Assembly (NCBI RefSeq): GCF_000688375.1
Contig: NZ_JIAF01000003.1
Coordinates: 1 to 64,000, forward strand
DNA length: 64,000 bases
Source of the DNA: Prevotella sp. HUN102
Lineage (GTDB): Bacteria; Bacteroidota; Bacteroidia; Bacteroidales; Bacteroidaceae
Direction: 5' to 3'
Shown: piece by piece, positions 53,762 through 62,479 of the stretch
Position numbering within the stretch: position 1 is the first letter of the stretch
Layout of the letters: each line of letters opens with the position of its first letter
The notes under the pieces: model-generated
Database searches by the model: none
Seen by the model: only the letters and a program-made list of their open reading frames with translations
What the model was told of the DNA's origin: nothing
Program-made: the position numbers and the translations under genes

Positions 53762-54799
53762 CTATTTTCCCTTGAACAGCCTGCCCTTGATACGTCCGCC
53801 CACGTTGCCGATGGCTGCACCTGCCCCACCTGCCAGGTACTTGCCGCCCGTGTATGCACCTTGTGCGCCACGCTGTGCGGTCTGGTTGACATTGCGACCG
53901 TAGGAGCCGATACCGCCTCCGGCTTCGATAATCCAGCCTGCCACGGTCGGCACACAGAAGTAACCCACGATGCCGATGAGGAAGAAGACGATGTAGTACC
54001 ACGTCCCCGAATCGGGCAGGTAGTTCGGGTCGCTGAGTGCCTCGATGTCCTTCTGAACCATCAGCGTCTGTATCTTGGTAAGAAGTGCCGTGAGAATACT
54101 GCTGACAGGCAACCATAGATAGACCGAGATATACCGTGAGAACCAAGCCGTGAGCGAACCCGAAAGCCCGTCCCACACGGCAATGCCGAAGACGACGGGA
54201 CCGAGTATCGAAAGGACGATAAGGATAAAGGTGCGCAGCGTGTCGATGATAAGCCCAGAGGCATGGAACAGCAGTTCCATCAGGTCGTGGACGAGTTTCA
54301 TGAACCATTGCTTGGTCTGATAGGCGGCACGCTCGGCGTACATCCCCGCAATCGTCACGGCATCCTCCGGACCGATGATGCCCATCTCCTCTATCTTCTG
54401 GTCGAATTTCTCGTTCGATACAAGATAGGCAGTCTCAGGATTTTTGAGATAGGCTTCCTCCTGCAACTTGTTTCTCTTGGCAGTCAGCTCCGCCAAGCTG
54501 CTCTCCTGCTTGTGTACCATCATCTCCGTACCCTGTACCACGGGCGAGAGCACGGCGTTCATCGTTCCCAGCACGATAGTCGGGAAGAACATGATGCAGA
54601 AGCCCAAGACAAAGGGACGGAGCAGCGGGAACACGTCGATTGCCTCGGCACGGGCGATGGAAGCCCACACCCGAAGGGCGATGTAGAAGAGTGCGCCCAA
54701 GCCCGCTATCCCCTTGGCAATACCCGTCATCTCTGAGCATAGCGGCATCATCTCGTCATAGGTGGAGCGTAAAAGCTCGTGTAAACTGGCAAAATCCAT
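53762..54799 (-). CDS. traJ: Conjugative transposon protein TraJ
   Basis: 345 residues with several membrane helices (GIAGLGALFYIALRVWASIA, VLGFCIMFFPTIVLGTMNAV, TFILIVLSILGPVVFGIAVW, YYIVFFLIGIVGYFCVPTVA) and a Gly-rich C-terminus (AGGGIGSYGRNVNQTAQRGA). This is the VirB6-like polytopic inner-membrane channel component. It follows traI by 49 bp. Confidence 0.93.
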   Translation of the reverse strand: MDFASLHELLRSTYDEMMPLCSEMTGIAKGIAGLGALFYIALRVWASIARAEAIDVFPLLRPFVLGFCIMFFPTIVLGTMNAVLSPVVQGTEMMVHKQESSLAELTAKRNKLQEEAYLKNPETAYLVSNEKFDQKIEEMGIIGPEDAVTIAGMYAERAAYQTKQWFMKLVHDLMELLFHASGLIIDTLRTFILIVLSILGPVVFGIAVWDGLSGSLTAWFSRYISVYLWLPVSSILTALLTKIQTLMVQKDIEALSDPNYLPDSGTWYYIVFFLIGIVGYFCVPTVAGWIIEAGGGIGSYGRNVNQTAQRGAQGAYTGGKYLAGGAGAAIGNVGGRIKGRLFKGK

Positions 54800-54848
54800 A
54801 AGCGAATCTGTTTGGTGAATGTTGTTTCTGTTACGTCAGCCTATGGAA

Positions 54849-55481
54849 TTACCAATACCTGCTTGCCGTGTTGCCGTAGAGCGCCTTGACGGAGGCGAGG
54901 TCATTCTTCTCCCTCGCACGGACATAGCTCACGGAGATGTTCTTCCTTGTGTAGTACGACACGAGCGAGCGGTATTCGCGCAGTGTTGTATAGATGCGGT
55001 CAATCGCCTGCATGCGCTCGTGGTCGTTCATGGAAAACACGCCCGACTTGGCAACGGACTTGAGTTCCTTCAGACTCTCACCGCTCTGCTCCAATAGCTT
55101 GGTGTAGCCCGAAGCCATCGCAGCAAGCTCGGAAGGACGGAAGTTCCTGTCCGAGAGCATTTTCTTATAGGAGGTAACGTAAATCTCCGAGATGTCGCCC
55201 ACCATGAGGATGCACTCCTTGACCTTGTAGGCATCACCGATGAGGTTGTTCACCTTCTTCAAGGCATCGTAATACTTCTTGGTGTCGTTGTAGAGTTTCT
55301 CCACCTCCTTGAATCCGTCCAAGGTATTTTTTACTGTCTTCGAGGCGGTGGCAATCTCCTTCACCGTATTGGCAATGTTGCCGGCGAAGTTGCCCGGATC
55401 ATAGACCGTCCACTGTGCGTGGGCTTTGCCATTCATAAAAAGAACGGCACTCATCATCAGCATTAAAACTTTCTTTTTCAT
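54849..55481 (-). CDS. traI: Conjugative transposon protein TraI (DUF4141)
   Basis: The start at 55481 gives signal peptide MKKKVLMLMMSAVLFMNGKA and QWTVYDPGNFAGNIANTVKE, the family beginning; the frame is open for another 108 bp upstream, through the GACGTCAT repeats, without similarity. The 210-residue body is helical (DGFKEVEKLYNDTKKYYDAL), like VirB5 proteins, and should sit at the pilus tip or periplasm. A traH gene is not seen beside it. Confidence 0.93.
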   Translation of the reverse strand: MKKKVLMLMMSAVLFMNGKAHAQWTVYDPGNFAGNIANTVKEIATASKTVKNTLDGFKEVEKLYNDTKKYYDALKKVNNLIGDAYKVKECILMVGDISEIYVTSYKKMLSDRNFRPSELAAMASGYTKLLEQSGESLKELKSVAKSGVFSMNDHERMQAIDRIYTTLREYRSLVSYYTRKNISVSYVRAREKNDLASVKALYGNTASRYW

Positions 55482-55530
55482 TTTGCAAATTGATTTTTGC
55501 GTGGATACAATGCCGCTTGACTCGCTTGGG

Positions 55531-55595
55531 AAAATATGACGTCTGTTTTCTTGAAAGATGACGTCATATTTTCGAGGATATGATGTCATATTTTC
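55531..55595. promoter_or_regulatory. GACGTCATATTTTC repeats between traG and traI
   Basis: ATGACGTCATATTTTC (55558-55573) and ATGATGTCATATTTTC (55580-55595) are direct repeats 22 bp apart; AAAATATGACGTC (55531-55543) is the same in inverted orientation. ATGACGTCAT is a perfect palindrome. The site lies about 50 bp upstream of traI in the only sizeable gap within the tra operon, so it may be an operator for the traI-traQ half. Confidence 0.6.
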
Positions 55596-55623
55596 AAGCT
55601 TATTGTATTACGCGGTTAAACTT

Positions 55624-58128
55624 TCATTGATTTCTTTTCTCTTTGGCAAGCTGGCGGATAGCCGTCTCGATGTCGCCACCGAGCTGTGCAGCCTTGTCCA
55701 TCACCTCCACCTTTTCTGTTTCCTCGGTGGTATAGGTCAGGTATTCCTCCATGCTCACTTCCGTGGCATAGACGGCACTCTGCATACCACCCAAGCCAAT
55801 CCATACTTCCTTGTAAAGTCGGTTCGGGTCGTTGTTCTGGTTGATGGAGAGGATTTGGCTCTTTTCCTTTTCCGACAAGCCGAGCATCGCCTGTATGCCG
55901 TCGAACTTGGTCATATATTTGCGCTGGTCGAGCAGTATCTTGCAGTCGGAGTTGTTGATGATGCTCTCCTTGACGATGGGTGACTGGATGATGTCGTCCA
56001 CCTCCTGAGTCACGACAATAGCCTCGCCGAAATACTTTCTGACGGTCTTGTAGAGATATTTTATATAGTCCGCCATGTTTGCCGAGGCAATCGCCTTCCA
56101 CGCTTCCTCAATGAGTATCATCTTTCGGATACCTTTCAAGCGTCGCATCTTGTTGATGAAGGCTTCCATGATGATAATCGTGACTACGGGGAACAGGTCT
56201 TTGTTGTCCTTCACTTGGTCAATCTCAAAGACAATAAAGCGTTTGGAGAGCAGGTCGATGTTCTTGTCCGAGTTCAAGAGGAAATCGTAACGACCACCTT
56301 TATAATATTGCTTGAGCGTCGTTAAAAGGTTGTTAATATTAAAGTCCGAGAGCGTTACCTCGATGTCCCGCTTCCGCATATCCTCCCGATAGACATCCCT
56401 CAGATACTCGTAAAAGGTATTGAAGCAGGGAACGACGGTACGATCCGTCCTGATCAGTTCGATATAGGCACCCACGGCAGAACCGAGTTCGCCTGCTTCT
56501 GTCTTGGTGATATGCTCGTCGGCACTCTTCCAGAGGGTCAATAAGAGCGTGCAGATGCTTTCTCGCTTCTCTACATCGAAGACATAATCGTCCGTGTAGA
56601 ATGGATTGAAAGAAATGGGGCTTTCGTCCGTATAGGTGAAGTACACCCCATCTTCTCCCTTGGTCTTGCGGTGGATAAGCTCACACAAGCCCTGATATGA
56701 GTTACCCGTATCGACCAAGAGGACGTGCGCCCCCTGCTCGTAATACTGGCGTACCATGTGGTTGGTGAAGAAACTCTTGCCACTGCCCGAAGGACCGAGA
56801 ATGAACTTGTTGCGGTTGGTAATCACTCCCTTTTTCATCGGCAGGTCGGAAATATCCAAATGAATAGGCTTTCCCGAAAGACGGTCAGCCATCTTGATCC
56901 CGAAGGGAGAGAGCGAGTCCTTGTAGTTCGTCTCAGCGGTGAAGAAGCAGAGAGCCGGCTCGATGAAGGTATAGAACGACTCTTCCGCAGGGAAATCGGC
57001 TGCATTGCCGGGAATACCCGCCCAATAGAGCGTTGCCGCGTCAATGGTGTTGTGGCGTGGTCGGCACTCCATCAGGGCAAGGGCACTGCCTACGTCATTC
57101 TTGACAGTGCGCAGTTCCTCCTTGTCGCTGCTCCATGCCAGCACATTGAAATGCGCACGGATGGAGGTCAGCCCTTGTGAGTGGGCGATGTTGAGATACT
57201 CCTGTATCCACTCCTCGTTAATCTGATTGGAACGGGAATAACGTGCCAGCGAGTGCATGTTCCTTGCCTGCCTTTCGAAGCGTTCAAGATTGGCGTCGCT
57301 GTCCTCGATGAAGATGTACTGGTTATAGATATGGTTGCACGGCAGCATCAGGCCCACGGGAGCGGCAAAGGACAGACGGCAGTCGCTTCGGTCGGTGGAG
57401 AGCCGTTCATACCGACTGTCCGTACTGACCGTGGTCGGCAGGTCGTCCGTGTCTGAGAGCGTGTGCAGACAAAGCATATTGTCGCCCACACGCACAAGGT
57501 CGGCACCCAGGCGGATGTCCTCCAGCGAGGCGTGTCCTTCTTCCGAGAGGGAGAAATAACGGTCAAGCAAACCGCCTTTTTCCTTTGTGCCTACCAATTC
57601 TTCTTCCGTCATGCGGGTAATCCTTATCTGCTCCGTCTCGTTGATGATACGCTCGAACTGATCGACGGCTTCCATGAACTTCATGACCTCGTCCTTATTG
57701 GTAATTTCCTTGGGCAGCAGGTGTCCACGGCAGAGCGCAGAAAAGTTGCTCTGCTGTGCCATGCGCTGTTTGTTGGTTTTGGTCAGGAACAGGTAAACGC
57801 TGTGGTGCAGGTAAGGGCGCTCATTAAAGTGTCTCTCCGATGCACGGGCAAGGAAACTCAATCCACCCTCGGAGAGTTTACCTTGATAGTCCTCCTTGAT
57901 GAACCAATCCTGCTTATGTACGATACTGTAATCGGGCAGCACCTTGATGGCCTTGTGCCAAGCCGAGTGTATCGCCTCGTACTCGGTGGAGGTAACGGTA
58001 AAGAGTTCGGGAAGCTCCACACGGAAAGCCACCGTGATGTCCGCATCCTTGCTCACCATGCACCCCTGCTCGACGGAGAGCAGCGGGAATTTCGATTCCA
58101 AGGTCGTTATCTTACTGTTGTTTCTCAT
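55624..58128 (-). CDS. traG: Conjugation ATPase TraG (VirB4-like)
   Basis: 834 residues. Walker A is FILGPSGSGKSFFTNHMVRQ near residue 440, Walker B KMILIEEAWKAIASANMADY near residue 675, and EIDQVKDNKDLFPVVTIIIM precedes it. The N-terminal region (LESKFPLLSVEQGCMVSKDA) is the TraG-specific domain. This ATPase powers substrate and pilus assembly at the inner membrane. Its start overlaps the traF stop by 4 bp. Confidence 0.97.
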   Translation of the reverse strand: MRNNSKITTLESKFPLLSVEQGCMVSKDADITVAFRVELPELFTVTSTEYEAIHSAWHKAIKVLPDYSIVHKQDWFIKEDYQGKLSEGGLSFLARASERHFNERPYLHHSVYLFLTKTNKQRMAQQSNFSALCRGHLLPKEITNKDEVMKFMEAVDQFERIINETEQIRITRMTEEELVGTKEKGGLLDRYFSLSEEGHASLEDIRLGADLVRVGDNMLCLHTLSDTDDLPTTVSTDSRYERLSTDRSDCRLSFAAPVGLMLPCNHIYNQYIFIEDSDANLERFERQARNMHSLARYSRSNQINEEWIQEYLNIAHSQGLTSIRAHFNVLAWSSDKEELRTVKNDVGSALALMECRPRHNTIDAATLYWAGIPGNAADFPAEESFYTFIEPALCFFTAETNYKDSLSPFGIKMADRLSGKPIHLDISDLPMKKGVITNRNKFILGPSGSGKSFFTNHMVRQYYEQGAHVLLVDTGNSYQGLCELIHRKTKGEDGVYFTYTDESPISFNPFYTDDYVFDVEKRESICTLLLTLWKSADEHITKTEAGELGSAVGAYIELIRTDRTVVPCFNTFYEYLRDVYREDMRKRDIEVTLSDFNINNLLTTLKQYYKGGRYDFLLNSDKNIDLLSKRFIVFEIDQVKDNKDLFPVVTIIIMEAFINKMRRLKGIRKMILIEEAWKAIASANMADYIKYLYKTVRKYFGEAIVVTQEVDDIIQSPIVKESIINNSDCKILLDQRKYMTKFDGIQAMLGLSEKEKSQILSINQNNDPNRLYKEVWIGLGGMQSAVYATEVSMEEYLTYTTEETEKVEVMDKAAQLGGDIETAIRQLAKEKRNQ

Positions 58129-58460
58129 TGCTTCTTTCTTTTGGGTTGAAGGTTACGGATAAGGTGAAAGACCGTCCGGCGGTTCACAAGGTAGCGTGGG
58201 TGCATACGCACCGCCCCCTGCTTCATCAGCCCATACTGCCCGTACTTTCGGTTCATGGAGAACGTTTGCCACACCACGAGGGTGGCACCCACTACGCCTA
58301 TGACCAGACAGGCAATCTGACTGATGCCGCAGAGATAGAGCACGACCACGAGGATGAAGACGGCAAGCAAGCCTCCCGCAAAGAGGAAGAGGTACTGCGC
58401 CTTCAAACCCTTGAATTCCACCGTCCGACCTATACCCTTGTTGATTTCCCACTCAGCCAT
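58125..58460 (-). CDS. traF: Conjugative transposon protein TraF (DUF4133)
   Basis: 111 residues from the Met at 58460 (MAEWEINKGIGRTVEFKGLK, the family start). Two membrane helices (YLFLFAGGLLAVFILVVVLY; IACLVIGVVGATLVVWQTFS) and a basic tail (HLIRNLQPKRKKQ). VirB3-like partner of TraG. It lies between traE (2-bp gap) and traG (4-bp overlap). Confidence 0.95.
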   Translation of the reverse strand: MAEWEINKGIGRTVEFKGLKAQYLFLFAGGLLAVFILVVVLYLCGISQIACLVIGVVGATLVVWQTFSMNRKYGQYGLMKQGAVRMHPRYLVNRRTVFHLIRNLQPKRKKQ

Positions 58461-58462
58461 TG

Positions 58463-58768
58463 TTACAGGAAGAAGGAACGCAGGATGGTTGCTGCCACGA
58501 TGAGGAAGATACACGCACCGAACCAAGAGGCGGCGGTCTTGCTCGTGTCGGGGGCGCCACTAGAGAACTTGTTATAGACTTTTATTCCTCCAATCAAGCC
58601 CACCACGGCACCGATGGCATAGATGAGTTTTGTACCCGGGTCAAAGTAGGATGTTACCATCTTGGTGGCTTCGTTGATACCCGCCATGCCGTTGCCCTGT
58701 GCGTAGGCTCCTGCGGTGGCGGCAGCCATCAGGAGCAGCATCATTGTGATTTTCTTTCTGTTGTTCAT
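58463..58768 (-). CDS. traE: Conjugative transposon protein TraE (DUF4134)
   Basis: 101 residues with signal peptide MNNRKKITMMLLLMAAATAG and two helices (AIGAVVGLIGGIKVYNKFSS; WFGACIFLIVAATILRSFFL). By size and layout it is the VirB2-like pilin. The NGMAGINEATKMVTSYFDPG segment is the family signature. Confidence 0.95.
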   Translation of the reverse strand: MNNRKKITMMLLLMAAATAGAYAQGNGMAGINEATKMVTSYFDPGTKLIYAIGAVVGLIGGIKVYNKFSSGAPDTSKTAASWFGACIFLIVAATILRSFFL

Positions 58769-58921
58769 TGTTCTTTTATTTTAAGTTATTAAACGAATTG
58801 TCTTCTTTTTGGTGGAGGTGGTAAGGGGCGGCTCGGTTTTATCGTATGACAGATATTGGTTGATTGTTTTACTTTTTGAGCCACCCCCGCATCACTCCAG
58901 ATATGAACAAAAACATTAGTC

Positions 58922-59659
58922 TTACAGATAGTATGACAGTGGACGGTCTCCCATATCATCAGCTACCGTCTTCATATTGTCAGAAGGCTCTTTACTGGAA
59001 GTGTCAATTGAGGACAGTTCTTCTCCTTCCTCTACTCTTCGGATCTTATTCAGCAGAATGGACTGCTCACCCTGCATCTTGGCGACATACTCCTTGTACT
59101 TCTCCATAAAGTCCGTGCCTTTAAGTTGCCCGACAAATTGCTTGACTTCGGCATCATCTACCTCTTCGCTGTTCTTTCGCCAGTTTCTCATACGACCTAA
59201 GTCACGTGCGAGGATATATTGACTGGATACCTCGCCATCTTCAGGGGCGGATTCAATGGGCAGGCTCAGTTCCTCGCGAGCAACCTCGTTTTCGTCCTCT
59301 TTTTCCATCTCGTAGCTAACCTCCATCTCGTTGTCCTTTTCTTTCTGAAGTTCGGTATTCTCGGAGATTTCCTGTGCAAAATTATTGATATTCTGCTCTG
59401 GATTTTCGGATGGGGAAGATGCAGGAACTTGCGGGATGGAAAGGGAAAACGGACGACTTCTACCGACAAGTTCAAACTCTGTCCCTGCTTCTTTTTCATG
59501 TACTTTCACCCCCTTTTCCTTAGATTGCCCATATTCCTTTCGGGACATTTTTACAATATCGAGAGGAGACACGAACCGCATATAGAAATACAGTATGCCG
59601 AGTAATAGCCATACGGCTATGAGCAGCAGTATAAAAGAGAAAAGTATCGTCTCCATCAT
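58922..59659 (-). CDS. TraD-position hypothetical membrane protein
   Basis: 245 residues: one N-terminal membrane helix (FILLLIAVWLLLGILYFYMR), then SRKEYGQSKEKGVKVHEKEA and a long acidic region rich in Glu and Asn (NNFAQEISENTELQKEKDNE, EDENEVAREELSLPIESAPE), ending PLSYYL. This is the usual gene before traE in this ICE group. No enzymatic motif. It overlaps the next upstream gene by 4 bp. Confidence 0.75.
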   Translation of the reverse strand: MMETILFSFILLLIAVWLLLGILYFYMRFVSPLDIVKMSRKEYGQSKEKGVKVHEKEAGTEFELVGRSRPFSLSIPQVPASSPSENPEQNINNFAQEISENTELQKEKDNEMEVSYEMEKEDENEVAREELSLPIESAPEDGEVSSQYILARDLGRMRNWRKNSEEVDDAEVKQFVGQLKGTDFMEKYKEYVAKMQGEQSILLNKIRRVEEGEELSSIDTSSKEPSDNMKTVADDMGDRPLSYYL

Positions 59660-60144
59660 AAGTTCAATGTTTTGTATCGCTTACATGCCGAAGCAGCTTC
59701 GTTCAACAAGTCCTCATTGGCACGGAGATGCCATGTGAGAATATTCTCGATATAGGCAGTAAGGGTCGCATCCGACTTTGTTTCCCAAAGGACATTGCGC
59801 AGCATCTGAAGTATCTCCCGATTGATGGTAAAGCCTGACTTTGCACTCTGGGGTGTAGGCTTGAAATACATGGATTCATAAAGATGCCATGCGTCTTCCT
59901 GTGGCTTTGGGACCGATATTGGGGTACGAAAATTATCTCGGATGGTATTTCCCCTTCCATCGTTCTCCACATGGTTTGCCGGCTTATGGAGCGATAGCAA
60001 GTCGTCTGTATCACAAGCCTGTGTCGTGTCATTCATCGGTCTCTTTGTTTTTTGATATAACACCATTACATAAGAGCAGAATGCCACTGTGACGGCAATG
60101 TTGAAAAACACGAGCGATAGGATAATTACGTTAGTCGTTGTCAT
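59656..60144 (-). CDS. DUF3408 family protein (TraC/TraD-like), with membrane anchor
   Basis: 162 residues. An N-terminal membrane helix (IILSLVFFNIAVTVAFCSYV) precedes the DUF3408 domain at about residues 85-160 (INREILQMLRNVLWETKSDA, YIENILTWHLRANEDLLNEA), a ribbon-helix-helix-like fold. The domain is clearly paralogous to that of the next upstream gene, which lacks the anchor. Probable DNA-binding accessory protein of transfer. Confidence 0.8.
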   Translation of the reverse strand: MTTTNVIILSLVFFNIAVTVAFCSYVMVLYQKTKRPMNDTTQACDTDDLLSLHKPANHVENDGRGNTIRDNFRTPISVPKPQEDAWHLYESMYFKPTPQSAKSGFTINREILQMLRNVLWETKSDATLTAYIENILTWHLRANEDLLNEAASACKRYKTLNL

Positions 60145-60155
60145 GATTCTATGTT

Positions 60156-60677
60156 TTATAATGTTATGGTTGTCTTGCGTCTTTGCTTTGCAGCCGCACT
60201 GTTGAGCAGTTCCAGATGTTCACGCAGGTGTTCCCGAAGAATGTTGTCTATATATGCGGCTATGGAAACACGCTCCCCCAAATCCTGTAACACGTTGCGC
60301 AGATTTTGCAGCGTTTCCAGATTAATGGAAAAGGCTGTCCGCATTTGGGAACGGACGGGATGAAAGTACAGGGAACGGTAGTCCTCAATGGAAAGAGGTG
60401 CCCTGTCGGGCTTTTCCATTCTCGGCTTCTTTTCTCTTTTCAACTCCCTATCCCTTGTCTCCACGGTTTCCCCCTCGGCTTCATCAACATATTCCTCTTT
60501 TGTGGTCTTTGCCTCTTTCGGGTGTTTCCCCTCCTCTCGTGATGTTTCAGGCAAAGGCGCGGCTTCTGGCGGATCGAAAGAGTTGGGAGTCGTTGCAGGT
60601 TCCACAACGACATTGTCCTCTGCCATTTTCTTCAGCTTGCTTTCCAGCTGCTGCTTTCTTTCCTCAATCGTTGCCAT
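60156..60677 (-). CDS. DUF3408 family protein (TraB/TraC-like)
   Basis: 173 residues: a coiled, charged N-terminus (ERKQQLESKLKKMAEDNVVV, VEPATTPNSFDPPEAAPLPE) and the DUF3408 domain at about 95-165 (INLETLQNLRNVLQDLGERV, YIDNILREHLREHLELLNSA). These proteins accompany TraA and probably bind DNA near the transfer origin. It overlaps the traA stop by 14 bp. Confidence 0.88.
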   Translation of the reverse strand: MATIEERKQQLESKLKKMAEDNVVVEPATTPNSFDPPEAAPLPETSREEGKHPKEAKTTKEEYVDEAEGETVETRDRELKREKKPRMEKPDRAPLSIEDYRSLYFHPVRSQMRTAFSINLETLQNLRNVLQDLGERVSIAAYIDNILREHLREHLELLNSAAAKQRRKTTITL

Positions 60678-61467
60678 TTTCTGATGTCGTTTTTAGTTTG
60701 AGACGTCGTGTCAGGTCGGAGACAAGTTCGTCCACTCCTGTGCCAATCCTCAATCCCTTTACGGGAGGCTGATAGGTGGAGCGAAACACTCCTCGCAGCC
60801 CGTATGTGGAAAGTTCGTGGGAGAAGCGGTGCATGGCATATACATAGCTGGGCAGGAGCGTGATTTGTTGCTCGTTGATGAACTTAGTGTATTCATCGAT
60901 GATGACGTTCTTTACTCTTCTGTCCACCTTGTTCCAAAACAGTATGATGTCCTTTATCCGGGAATCAGACATCGAAACTCCGATGTCCGTGATGGTCTTG
61001 GCGTATGCCAGACATGAAACCAGCGACTGAATGTCGGCTTCAATCGGAGAAAGAATATAGTCCATCTGAAGGGACAGCTCCATCAACTCAGAGGTCCCTG
61101 CATGACCGGGGAAGTCGAACACGACCACTTGAAACTCCTCGTCGTGGAGTCTCTCAATATAGTTACGGGCGGTTTTGATTGCATCGCCGGGAGCGGACTT
61201 GTAAATTCTGTATGCTTTTTTACCGAATGCCTGAAAATACGCTTCCATCGACTTTGACAGTTCCTCGTTTTCCTGAATGACTCTCTTCTCGCGCTCCCTG
61301 AGTTTGTGAAAGGAATCCTGCGACAAGTCGCAGTCCATCACGAAGAGATTGACATCCTTCTCATAGAAAAGGATGCTACTTATGATTTCGGCAAGCGTAC
61401 TTTTTCCGACTCCTCCCTTTTGCGAGGAGAACCCCAGAAAGAGGGGGCGTTGTTGTTTGTTCTCCAT
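60664..61467 (-). CDS. traA: ParA-family ATPase TraA
   Basis: 267 residues with the deviant Walker A SSQKGGVGKSTLAEIISSIL near residue 14, Walker A' VFDFPGHAGTSEL near residue 116 and a central helical insert. ParA-type ATPases position DNA or proteins in the cell; the first gene of the tra operon in these ICEs always codes for one. It probably works with the DUF3408 proteins. It begins the minus-strand tra operon, diverging from mobA across 586 bp. Confidence 0.95.
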   Translation of the reverse strand: MENKQQRPLFLGFSSQKGGVGKSTLAEIISSILFYEKDVNLFVMDCDLSQDSFHKLREREKRVIQENEELSKSMEAYFQAFGKKAYRIYKSAPGDAIKTARNYIERLHDEEFQVVVFDFPGHAGTSELMELSLQMDYILSPIEADIQSLVSCLAYAKTITDIGVSMSDSRIKDIILFWNKVDRRVKNVIIDEYTKFINEQQITLLPSYVYAMHRFSHELSTYGLRGVFRSTYQPPVKGLRIGTGVDELVSDLTRRLKLKTTSENGND

Positions 61468-61858
61468 AATGATAATTTCTTAGTTCATATTATTTGTCTA
61501 TTTAATGTTTGGATGTACTATCATTATCAAGAATCATCTGCAGACAGTTTGCTCTGACTACGTATGGTTCATGCAATAGTCCCAAAGGACGATTTCGAGT
61601 TCTTACAATCAGTTGTACTGACAATAGTTTGTCATGACAATAAATTGTTATGAATAGGCATTGTTCCTTCTTGTCATCTTTGGTGCAAGCCAACGGTAAT
61701 ATGATACATCTTTTGCTTGTGTCATCATACCATTGCCAGCTCGTTCTGACTGCAAAATAAAAGATATTTCGACTGATTTTATTATACCGATGAAGTACTG
61801 GGAAATGAAAGGAAAAAGAGTGAATATCGCTGATAATGAGATATTTGAAAATCCGCTG

Positions 61859-61866
61859 TAACTTTG
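61859..61866 (+). promoter_or_regulatory. -7 box upstream of mobA
   Basis: TAACTTTG fits TAnnTTTG on the plus strand, 187 bp upstream of mobA and just before the oriT-like hairpin. No TTTG with the standard spacing is seen. The rest of 61468-61850 shows no supported gene; it is AT-rich and contains short TTGTCATGACAATA-type inverted pieces near 61625. Confidence 0.45.
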
Positions 61867-61953
61867 CAGGCGGATAGGGAACATGGAGGTGAACTATCCG
61901 AAGCTGACACCCTTACAGGTGGATGCTTCATTCGCATCATCTCTTGATATTGG

Positions 61954-62004
61954 CAAGGTGTGTCTTTGTAACACAAACCGCAGTTTGTACCACAAAGACC
62001 CTTG
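61954..62004. other. Candidate oriT: long imperfect hairpin upstream of mobA
   Basis: CAAGGTGTGTCTTTGT on the left and ACAAAGACCCTTG on the right are inverted repeats; inside them ACACAAAC and GTTTGT pair around CGCA. The position, 50 bp upstream of the mobA-relaxase genes and between the diverging tra and mob operons, is where these ICEs keep oriT. The nick site is not readable. Confidence 0.6.
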
Positions 62005-62053
62005 CTTCGGTGCGAGGGAATAATCACTCCAAAGTCGTAATTAAGAAAACAGA

Positions 62054-62473
62054 ATGGATATGAATAAGAAAGAGGAACATCGTTCAGAGCGGAAACGGGT
62101 AGACAAGCCCCGTTGGGACAACTGGCATGTACGGCTGCCCAACCCGAAAGACCAGCAGAGAGCGATAGATTTGTTTCAGCGTTCGGGAGCAGAAACCAAG
62201 TCGGATTTTGTGCGCGGACGTATTCTTGGAGAGAGTTTTAAGGTTATCACGGTGGATAAATCCGCCGTGGAATACTATCGGAAACTCTCCGAACTAATTG
62301 TTCAAATCCATAAAATTGGCGTGCTGTACAACCAGACCGTGCGTGCCATCAACAGCTATCACAGCGTGAAGACCGCACAAATTCTGCTTGAAAAGTTGGA
62401 GAAATTGTCTGCTCAAATTATTACGTTACAACAGAGAGCCATCCAACTGACCGAACAATTTGATAACAGATAA
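62054..62473 (+). CDS. mobA: Mobilization protein MobA (relaxosome accessory)
   Basis: 139 residues: a basic N-terminus (KKEEHRSERKRVDKPRWDNW), RLPNPKDQQRAIDLFQRSGA, and the MobC-like signature LSELIVQIHKIGVLYNQTVR near residue 80, as in ribbon-helix-helix nicking accessory proteins. It is six bases from mobB. Confidence 0.93.
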   Translation: MDMNKKEEHRSERKRVDKPRWDNWHVRLPNPKDQQRAIDLFQRSGAETKSDFVRGRILGESFKVITVDKSAVEYYRKLSELIVQIHKIGVLYNQTVRAINSYHSVKTAQILLEKLEKLSAQIITLQQRAIQLTEQFDNR

Positions 62474-62479
62474 GCGAGT

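Noticed and set aside
61782..62027. Cys-rich minus-strand frame upstream of mobA
   Set aside because: It covers the oriT-like hairpin, has no family pattern, and would need translation towards the tra operon from inside a non-coding region.
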